From Eretmocerus hayati (taxonomy: Eukaryota; Arthropoda; Insecta; Hymenoptera; Aphelinidae): a DNA stretch of 64,000 nucleotides. The notes under the pieces are model-generated. The model saw only the letters and a list, made by a program, of their open reading frames with translations. It did not search any database and was not told the DNA's origin. This document shows positions 21,528 through 29,819 of the stretch, piece after piece (position 1 is the first letter of the stretch; each line of letters begins with the position of its first letter). The position numbers and the translations under genes are program-made. The stretch is from contig CM056742.1 of assembly GCA_029851415.1 (NCBI GenBank), forward strand, positions 77,862,748-77,926,747, in the 5' to 3' direction.

Positions 21528-22932
21528 TTATATGGGGCAAAACACGTCAACTGTCCTGTGTTGTTTTTTGGAGGGTAAAACATGTAGTTTTGTGCCATCT
21601 GTAGAGACCGTAAATCCCACGTACGAAAAAATCAATGACATCATTTCCGTTTTACTTTTGCCTCAGCTTTCCAATGGCCGGGTTTGTTTTTCGGTTTTAT
21701 GCCAGTATAACCTCATAAATTAGCAATCAAGTTTTGAAATAGCAGTAACTCGAAATTACCCCTTTTTCAGCTTTTTGACATTTCCAATCGGATTATTAGC
21801 AAATTCTACTTCGAAATCGGTCTTGATAAACGAGGGTTTTTCGATTTTCACTAGGAATGAAGCAACGATGAAAGACGAGTGGTCATTCACGTGCTGTTTA
21901 CCTTTCGCGGGCATTCTGGGCCCTTCAATTTGACGCAGGGAAATAATCAATCGAGGCATCTTCGACGTATTCTTATCTCATCTTTCCGATGGAGAGCTCC
22001 GTTTATATATTTTGATTCAACATAACCTCAAAAACGGGAATCATGTATGTAAAGGATCTTAACTCAATTCAACCTACTTATTCGTCTTTTTGATGACAAT
22101 ATTTGGGGAATTAATTCATGTTTATGATGGAATAGTGTCTTATAATCGGTTTTCTGACTATTCCCATGGGAAATGATATTATGAAGAAGAGAATCATTCC
22201 TAATGTCACGCGTACGCCGAGAATTAAGTTATCCACTACTTCGTTCCTCGTAGGAGCAGGAATCTAGTCATCCGGTCTCTATTTCATCACTAAAGATTGT
22301 GAATTACACAAAGGATCGTCAATTACATCGAGAATTGTCCATTCTCCCGAATCAGGCTATCGAAGACGAGAAAATAGGTTAGTTTGAGTTCGAACATTTT
22401 AGACTTACAATTTCCTTTTTTTTTTTGAGGTTATGTTGAACTAAATTAGAAAAAACGGAGCTTTCCATCGGGAAGATGAGTCGAAAATACGTCGAAGATG
22501 CCTCAATTGATTATTCCCCTGCGTCAAGTTGAACGGACTAGAACACCCGCGAAACGTGAACAGCACGTGAATGGCCACTCGTAATTTCATCGTTGCTTCA
22601 CTCCTAGTGAAAACCGAAGAACCCCCATTCCTTCGAGAGCTAGTTCGGTGTAAAATTCCCTGATCTTTCTATTGAAGATGTCAAAATAGCCGAAAAAGAG
22701 ATAATTTTGAGTTATTGCCATTTCAAAACTCGATTACTAATTCTTGAGGTTAAGGTGGCACAAAACCGAAGAACAAACCCCGCCACCGGGAAGCTGAGGC
22801 AAAAATACGTCGGAAATGATGTCATTGATTTTTTTCCACGTGGGGTCTACGGCTTCCACAGATGGCTCAAAACTACACGTTTCACCCTCCAAAAAGCAAC
22901 CCAGGACAGTTGACGTGTTTTGCCCCAAATCG
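21528..22932. repeat. Inverted repeat IR3 (about 0.5-kb arms)
   Basis: 21528-22033 pairs with 22423-22932 (sum near 44458). GGGGCAAAACACGTCAACTG at 21534 matches its complement near 22926, and CATAACCTCAAAA at 22021 matches its complement at 22423-22435. The unpaired middle (22034-22422) is about 390 bp. Arms are clearly diverged. It has the form of an aged foldback element; no transposase is visible. Confidence 0.8.
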
Positions 22933-24640
22933 TCGATCGAAAAACACTCTGGGACCTTAGTATTCGAGTATATATTATCACGACCCGATTCATAGAAAGA
23001 CGCTGTGATGTCGGAGCCATCTCTCTAACTTGAATTTTTTTCATTTCCTTTCCTGATACATTCACGTTCTTTTCGTATGCACACGACACTCTTTCTTGAC
23101 TCTCGAGTCACTCAAATTGAATTTTTTTATTTGTCAGGTTACATAGAACTATACAAATATGTGTATACCGTAGAGATGCTTTATATTGCACCTGTGCACG
23201 GCTGACTTATATTATAGTAACTAACTAATACTAAAAAAGAAGAAAAAATTTTAAAAAACTAGTACTAACTTAGAGAGAATATCTAAAGTCCTTTGACAAT
23301 CAAAATCATTAATTTGGGATATAAATGAAGAAAATATAAGATAATAAGTGATCTCAGAGTGATGGAAATTTGTGAGAGTGAGAGTGAGAGTGAATTACGA
23401 CATAGGATTTAAATACGACAACTTGTGGAAGCTTCCTCTCCCTCCCCGCAGCTATAGAGATGCGTTTCCCAACCTTCTCCATGAGTATACGATGACGCGA
23501 TTGTATTACAGATAAACGAGTGCGCCTCTAGTACGCAAGCGTGGAATGTATTGGAGTGTTTAAGTCCGTAAGTTTAGATAATCTAGCGGGCATAGACCCG
23601 AATGAGCAGCCAATCAGAAGGCGCCACATACTTTTTGTATCTGGGACGCAGAGTATTCTTTCTTCGTCACCCAAAATCAGTATAGCCATGGAAACTCTGT
23701 ACGTTTTTCCAGGCAGTAGTATTTGACACGGCATCAAGCCGTTCAGTTGTGCTCGCCCTTGTGGGCGAGTCTCATAATTTTTTTCTTCATCTCAATTTCG
23801 ACTTTAGTGTTACTTCTAAAACTGTCACTTTTTTGTAGAGTTAAACTACACGAATAAATCTATTTAATTTCTAGTGATCTTTGGAGTACCTTCTCCTAAA
23901 TTTTATAATAATCTACAAGCGATCAAAGTACGAGTATTTCTTTTCCATATTAATTAAAATTCATTAAAACAAGCGACAGCTCACCACTTGGTAGTCTCTC
24001 TGTCACGGATAAATGTGAGACGAGGTACCCACAAGTATGAGTAGTTATAAATGCTTGTGAAGAGGGTGTAATTCGCATTTCACTTGGGCGAATGCATGCC
24101 CTTTTTCACTGAGCAATCTGTGAAGTTTCGTGGAGTGATTACCAAATTTTCAAACAAAAATCACTCTCCTGCTAGACTGGACCCCGAGCTTTTCGTGGAA
24201 ACACGAGGCTCAAAAATCAGTCAATATCACCGGATTTGTAATATCCGACGTGACAACGCGTTAAAATGATTTTAGTTTCATGAGAGATATTTTCCATGAA
24301 TACTCCTCGTGGTGTAAGGAAGAGCTGGTGAGAGGTAAAACATCGTTGATTTTCAGTCAAAATTACTCAAAAATCTGACCGATAACCACATATAGCAGTG
24401 CGTGAATGATCCGATGGGTTTACATTCGACTGGGAGTATCTAAAAATCCTTTGGACATCTGAGATCGTTCTTGGTTGGTACAAAAAAAACAACCTTCCAA
24501 ATCAGTGGGCACGCACTTTCCCACTCATTTTTGAGGTTACAGTTACCACTAAAATTGATTCCAGATGCGTGCCATGAAAAAAAAATTTCATTTTGCAGTA
24601 GCCGAAATGTCAAAAATTCTGTAGAACCTCTCATATATGT
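22933..24640. other. Unassigned DNA
   Basis: No gene is supported over this 1.7 kb. Minor features are a GAGAGT-type run near 23370-23395 and a perfect short hairpin CTCGCCC-TTGT-GGGCGAG at 23752-23769 of unknown meaning. Confidence 0.4.
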
Positions 24641-24675
24641 ATCTTCAACTTTTGTTCACGGACAAATGAAGGACC

Positions 24676-24676
<1 letters not shown>
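24641..24676 (+). mobile_element. 3' end of a decayed LINE (family E)
   Basis: The hairpin TTTGTT-CACG-GACAAA (24651-24666) is followed by TGAAGGACC and an (AATC)n tail, the same 3'-terminal layout as families A and B. Upstream sequence is too diverged to assign. Confidence 0.55.
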
Positions 24677-24714
<38 letters not shown>

Positions 24715-24743
24715 TCTCTCTTCCTCTCTCTCTTTCTCTCTCT
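24677..24743. repeat. (AATC)n then (TC)n microsatellite
   Basis: A tetranucleotide LINE tail passes into an imperfect TC tract, directly followed by LINE B5. Confidence 0.85.
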
Positions 24744-25097
24744 GATACTGTGATAGGTTTGGGCTCTTTTCAAACGGCGTTTCCTTTTTTAAAAGAGTTA
24801 TACGTGGCTACTTCGCCACTGAATTGTAATTCCTGTGATATTTCTGCTGGCCCTAGCCTTTATATGCCTTTCTACATGAAAATGTCCTCTCTCCTCGATC
24901 GTTCTTGTGAACACTGATATATATATATATATATATATATATGGAAATGTATTTTATCATTCTCTTCCTGACTTTTATGCATCTCTCGATGCCTTAAAAT
25001 GACTAGTCACTTTCTGTGATGATTCTAATATTCCTTGACCAAAAAGACAATTATTTATACTTTTTATATATTTATTATGTAGGTGTAGCATTTTTCT

Positions 25098-26882
25098 GAT
25101 TATTCTGGTTCTGTTTATAAAGACTCCAATTTGAGCTGTGATTTGAAAGATCCCACTGAGATTGATGTGGATTTACATATTCCTGAAAATGATGTTATTA
25201 GAGCCATTAGTCATATGAAAGACTCTTTATCTGTTGGTTATGATGGTATTCCAATGCAATTTCTGAAAAAATGTAGAGCCAACTTAGTGGACCCTTTACA
25301 GTATATCTCTTCAACAAATCTGTCATGGATGGAGTTTTCCCTTCATCGTGGAAATACTCGTATGTCACACCAATACATAAAGGTGGAGCTATGACTCCAG
25401 CTCCTAATTATCGTCCTATTTCCATAACTGGAGCTATTGCTAAGCTTTTTGACTATATCATGGCTGATAAACTTTATTCTGCTATTTGTGATCGATTGAT
25501 TTCGAATCAGCATGGCTTTATTAAGGGTAAATCTACGATCACTAACTTATTGAATTTCTACGATTACACGATTAATAACCTAGAGTGCCATTTTCAAACT
25601 GATGTGCTGTATCTAGATTTCTCAAAAGCATTTGACAGGGTCGATCACAAGTTATTACTATGTAAATTGTATAATTTAGGCGTGCCGAAGTTGCTTGTTA
25701 AATGGATTGAATCGTACCTGACGGATAGGTACCAAATTGTGAAACTCTGTGGAGCTTTTTCTGATCCAGTACATGTCAAATCTGGAGTTCCTCAGGGGTC
25801 CCATCTTGGCCCTCTCTTGTTCAACGTTTTTGTAAATGACATTATCGAAGTTGTCAGAAACTCTAAGTGCCTACTTTATGCTGATGACATCAAACTCTTC
25901 ATGAGAATTAGTTCTCCACTTGACTGTAAACTCCTTCAAGATGATTTGTCTAGTATTGTTGAGTGGTCGATACACAATGGGTTAAACTTGAACATTGAGA
26001 AATGTAAAGCTATGTCAATAAGCCGTAACCTTTTCCCAAATCACTATGTCTACTCAATCTTATCGCAAAAGCTGGAGAGAGTCATCAACTTTGAAGATCT
26101 CGGGGTTATTTTTGACAGTGAGCTTGATTTCGGTAGCCATATTAGTGAATCGGTCTCTAAAGCTTTCAGAAACCTTGGCTTCATCAATCGGAATACGCAA
26201 GATTTTAGCAATCCAAAATCATATCTTAACTTATACAAAAGTATCGTTGTTCCATCTCTTACTTGTGCGTCCATCATATGGAGTCCTCACTTGGAATCTA
26301 GAACTTCAGAATTAGAGTCCGTACAAAGGAGATTCCTTCGGAGTCTGTCTTATCGCCTAGGCTCACCTTTGAATAGATTGAACCACGATTTTACTGATAT
26401 TTCTAGGAATCATAAAATATGCACTGCTAAATCCCTACATCATTTCAAAGACACAGCATTTGTTTGGAATATTCTTAAAGGAAAGATAAATTGCTCATTC
26501 GTTGTCTCACTCTTTCAATCTAGGAGTAATCCGTACCCAACTATAGATCCAAGATCATTATCGGTTGATCCTTTCAGCAGCAATTTGAGCTTTAATTCGG
26601 TAGTTGCTAGATTTAGGCGAAGATGGAATGATCTACCAAGTTATATTAGAAATCATGATTCGTATTTGCCTTTCAAACATGATGCTATGCAAAATGTGTG
26701 CAAGTACTACTAAGTCTCTCAATTATTTATATTTGCTTAACTGCATATTATTTATTTTATGATACATTATCTTGATTTCTCATATTGTTGTTTTCTGATG
26801 ATATTTATGTCGCTCTTGGATATTTTTATACTTATGTAAAGAGCATATTGCCCGTATATTGTTTAAAATAAAATAAAATAAA
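25098..26882 (+). mobile_element. LINE J, 5'-truncated, nested in LINE B5
   Basis: This LINE, from a different family than A, B and C, has an RT ORF and an AT-rich tail (AAATA)n at about 26866-26882. It interrupts the LINE B5 3' untranslated region. No clear target-site duplication is visible. The protein places it in the Jockey group. Confidence 0.75.
25131..26713 (+). pseudogene. LINE J reverse transcriptase (Jockey-group), frameshifted
   Basis: Two overlapping frames: 25131-25394 encodes the RT start (PTEIDVDLHIPENDVIRAI, then SVGYDGIPMQFLKKC) and 25325-26713 the rest. A frameshift in the 25.3-kb region divides them. The second frame has the RT motifs PNYRPISI, QHGFIKGKSTITNLL, LYLDFSKAFDRVDH, GVPQGSHLGPLLFNVFVNDI and the catalytic LLYADDIKLF, then the C-terminal domain to CKYY and TAA. 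There is no endonuclease because of 5' truncation. The Jockey-group assignment rests on motif style; the clade was not tested. Confidence 0.8.
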
Positions 26883-26942
26883 TGAAATATGTGACATATG
26901 CCACTGTATTTTTCAATTTCGCCCCCGGGCGAATAAAGGTTA

Positions 26943-26945
<3 letters not shown>

Positions 26946-26999
<54 letters not shown>
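26946..26999. repeat. (TC)n microsatellite between LINE B5 and R1-like copy f
   Basis: Pure TC continues from the TATC tail of LINE B5 and is followed by the poly(T) of a minus-strand R1-like copy. Confidence 0.9.
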
Positions 27000-27007
<8 letters not shown>

Positions 27008-27660
27008 TTTTTTTTTCTTTTAAGGTGGTTAGAGGGCAAAATCTGCCTCAGGATCCCTCGGATCCGTCCCCAGACACCGGACTGGTTCAGCTTACGCGGA
27101 CTACGCATAGCCCACGCAGGCCATACCAGGCGGGACACGGGTTTGGGTGGGGCCCACCGAGAGGTGGGCCCGGCCGTGTAATATCCCTCTCCCCTCGATG
27201 TCCGATACCTAGGGCATCGGGCAATCAAGAAGGAGATCCACCTGCACCTACCATCTCATCCCGGAACCGCGTGAGCATCACTTCAGGATGAGCGGCATGT
27301 CTCGCGCTCGATTGCGAGAGTTCCTCTTCTCCATCTTCTCTCTTCGGCCACTTGTCGGCATCTTCTGTCTTCATTCTCCATTGTTCCCTCTCTTTCTTCT
27401 TTCTTCTCTCTTCTTTCTTCTTTCTTCCCTCTTCAGTGCATCAGATTCCTCCTGGAATCATTTGGGCCTCTTCTGTTTCAATCGGCAGAGTCACTGTGAT
27501 TCGCCTACTTCGAGGCGCCTTACTTCCCTCTCTTTCTCCTCTTTGCGGGTCATCACCATCTTGATGTATCCGGTGAGTCTATCCCATGTCTCCTGGTTGC
27601 GGAGCAAGTACGGGACGAGATTCTCGGGTGTTAGTTGAGCACCCAGCCATTCATCCAGCT

Positions 27661-27664
<4 letters not shown>
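27000..27664 (-). mobile_element. R1-like LINE fragment f
   Basis: A minus-strand copy inserted within a TC tract: poly(T) at 27000-27016, the 3' untranslated region with the hairpin GGGCCCACC-GAGA-GGTGGGCCC near 27150, and the last ~55 codons of ORF2 (RNQETWDRLTGYIK, stop at 27491). It is truncated near 27664 and TC repeats resume at once. Confidence 0.85.

Positions 27665-27716
<52 letters not shown>
27665..27716. repeat. (TC)n microsatellite upstream of full-length LINE B1
   Basis: The TC tract ends exactly at the inferred 5' end of LINE B1 (GCCGGTGAGT). Confidence 0.9.
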
Positions 27717-27720
27717 GCCG

Positions 27721-27810
27721 GTGAGTACAACCACACGCTCTCTACATTGCTCCGTCTTGAATGTCTTTTCTCACCGACAAAACATCGTCCCGAGGGGCAT
27801 ATTTTTGCAG
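27721..27810 (+). other. Intron-like 90-nt segment in the LINE B1 leader
   Basis: GTGAGT opens it and ATTTTTGCAG closes it, both good matches to splice-site consensus. The same 90-nt span with the same ends occurs in A2 (33181-33270). It may be a spliced intron, a promoter element or an RNA structure. Confidence 0.5.
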
Positions 27811-28022
27811 ATTGGACTTCCTCTCGCAGGCTCATACCTTTGGAGCAACACTGCATGGCTCCAATCAGAGCCTGAGAGGAATTATTCCAAATTCTGCAAT
27901 TCGACAATAACATTCAGTCAGCAGTTCTTGGCGCCGAAACCAACCATCCTGCGCATGCCCGGCGATCGTCGTCTGCTCCACGCTAACTATACACCTGTAC
28001 TGCTGCTGTCTGCTGTCACGCG

Positions 28023-29816
28023 ATGGGCGACACCACCTGCCACATATGCAACACCAACCTGCGTCATGGCAGCAAGCAATGCAGCACCTGCAAACGGTTC
28101 GTCCACACAAAATGTTCAAAAACATCGAACAACAAGTGGTTTTGCATAGCGTGTCAAGAGGTGAGCAGAAAATCTTACAAAATAGCGTCGCCGGGCGCCA
28201 TTAAGCAGACGGCTTCGTCTGCTCGGCGCAGCACTACGAAGCACGTCAGAGAGAGAGAGATGGAGAATACCGGCTTGCGCACTAGTGTGAGTGGCTTGTC
28301 TACCACTACACAGACTCGGCTCAGCTCTCGCAGCAAGGTGGGGACATCTCCCCTTGCCCCGCACACCATTACCACCGGCCGCGGCGAGAAGCCCCCTACC
28401 ACCAGTGGCTCTACTCCCGTCGGGAGGACCGATGAACAGCGAATGTCGTCTGCTGCACCACCAACTCGCAGCGGTGGCAGCACCTCAGCGCTTACCGCTC
28501 GTGGCGCGCAAATTCAAACAGAGGCCATCGGCGCATCCCAGCCATTACTCTTATCAACATCTTCTGAGGATGGTCGTGGGATATCCCAAGACGGGAACGA
28601 CAGAACACCAGTCCAGCCAACCACTCCAGCAACAACGCCAGCACCGGGAATTCCTAGAGATAAGTGGGTTTTGATTTCGCAGAGTACTCTGGATCTCTTT
28701 CTTCAACAAAATGACTTAACTCAGAACCGGCTCGACGAAATAATGTCCCTCTTAAACCGACGTGAGGCTGCCATCTCCTCTCCGCCACCCACACCAGCAG
28801 TGAGTGCGGAGAGTGCTCAACTGTTAGCGCGCATGTCGTCTCTGGAGGAACTCATAGAGAAGCAAAACTCCAAGCTGGAGGAGTTTCGCCTAGATCGTGA
28901 GCTGCTTCTTGAGGAAAATACTTTGATGAAAAGCCAGATCTCACATCTGACTGATCTTTTGAAAGACGACCAGGGCACTCTGCGAAAATCTAATGTTAGT
29001 AATGAAATCAAGTCTTCCATTTCTGAGCTTCCACATCAATCCTCCGGGCCAGATCCTCAAGTTCGAACGGATTTTTCTAACAATTCACGTGCTGGGCGGC
29101 GGAGCACTGAACTCAGGGGTGAAGGTCTTGAGTGCAGCCAACTAATTATCACTGGTGCTTTGAAAAAAGACTCTACTGCCTCGGAGGATGAGGTACGTAA
29201 TATTTCCTTCGCAGTACTCAAGTCCATTCTTCCCTCGCTGGAGAGGGAGAACATTTCTGATGTTCGTGTTCTGCAGCCCGGGCACGTGTCTGGAAGGACG
29301 AATCCGAAACGTAACTACAAATCACCCGATTCATCGCCCCGAGCCTCGGTCATCCGCTCACGTTCTGTTCCATCCTGCGTAGTCCAACTCTCGTGCAGTC
29401 GTCTAGTCAGGGAGGTGATTAGAGCCAAGCGCTCGATTGCCAACAATTATTTCACAACTCATAACATCGAGCCCACATTGCTTGACCCTGAAGCGAAAGC
29501 CCATGTGCCGGACCGAAAGATTTACATCAATGAAATGCTACCTCGTGACAAATACAAGGAATATATTCAGCTGAGGCCACTTGCACGAGGTCTAGGCTTC
29601 AAATATGTTTGGCACAGCGGTGGACGCTTTTGGGTCAGGCGTAGAAATGGCGAGAGAGCGCATGCGTTCGAGTCCCTCACTGAACTGCATGTCATTCAAA
29701 CGGCGTGTCGAACAGCCCCAAGACCAAATCATGAGTCATCGGACAGTAGCCCGAACAGTCCAACCGTTCCAGACCAGGCTACAGATTCTACAGCAGCATC
29801 AGCGGGGACTCCCTGA
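28023..29816 (+). CDS. LINE B1 ORF1: PHD finger and nucleic-acid-binding protein
   Basis: 597 codons from ATG 28023. Residues 6-44 form a complete C4HC3 PHD-type finger (C6, C9, C20, C23, H28, C31, C41, C44, with W39). A Ser/Thr/Pro-rich low-complexity stretch follows (about 60-210), then a likely coiled coil (about 265-320, LLARMSSLEELIEKQNSKLE), and a C-terminal domain (about 400-575) with VPDRKIYINEMLPRDKYKEY and YVWHSGGRFWVRRRNGER, typical of insect LINE ORF1 RNA-binding/chaperone domains. PHD-like fingers are known in ORF1 of CR1-type LINEs. The inferred role is packaging the element RNA. It ends in TGA followed by CTA. Confidence 0.85.
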   Translation: MGDTTCHICNTNLRHGSKQCSTCKRFVHTKCSKTSNNKWFCIACQEVSRKSYKIASPGAIKQTASSARRSTTKHVREREMENTGLRTSVSGLSTTTQTRLSSRSKVGTSPLAPHTITTGRGEKPPTTSGSTPVGRTDEQRMSSAAPPTRSGGSTSALTARGAQIQTEAIGASQPLLLSTSSEDGRGISQDGNDRTPVQPTTPATTPAPGIPRDKWVLISQSTLDLFLQQNDLTQNRLDEIMSLLNRREAAISSPPPTPAVSAESAQLLARMSSLEELIEKQNSKLEEFRLDRELLLEENTLMKSQISHLTDLLKDDQGTLRKSNVSNEIKSSISELPHQSSGPDPQVRTDFSNNSRAGRRSTELRGEGLECSQLIITGALKKDSTASEDEVRNISFAVLKSILPSLERENISDVRVLQPGHVSGRTNPKRNYKSPDSSPRASVIRSRSVPSCVVQLSCSRLVREVIRAKRSIANNYFTTHNIEPTLLDPEAKAHVPDRKIYINEMLPRDKYKEYIQLRPLARGLGFKYVWHSGGRFWVRRRNGERAHAFESLTELHVIQTACRTAPRPNHESSDSSPNSPTVPDQATDSTAASAGTP

Positions 29817-29819
29817 CTA
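29814..29819 (+). promoter_or_regulatory. UGA-CUA ORF1/ORF2 junction (LINE B1)
   Basis: TGA CTA separates two intact frames in the same phase. No in-frame ATG occurs before 30066, which is codon 84 of ORF2 and lies beyond the catalytic glutamate of the endonuclease (codon 49). Normal AUG initiation therefore cannot yield a complete endonuclease. Confidence 0.7.

Larger units (their letters stand above)
24744..26945 (+). mobile_element. LINE B5, 3' untranslated remnant split by LINE J
   Basis: Two parts (24744 to about 25097, and about 26883-26945) together make a family B 3' untranslated region: TGTGATAGG..., the ATGACTAGTCACTTTCTGTGAT and TTCCTTGACCAAAA block, then the hairpin TTCGCC-CCCG-GGCGAA (26918-26933) and AATAAAGG. 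A (TA)n run sits at 24918-24942. The copy is truncated so close to its 3' end that no ORF2 remains. A different LINE is nested inside it. Confidence 0.8.

Noticed and set aside
23752..23769. Perfect short hairpin CTCGCCC-TTGT-GGGCGAG as an RNA element
   Set aside because: A single short stem in unassigned DNA with no conservation evidence is not enough to call a feature.
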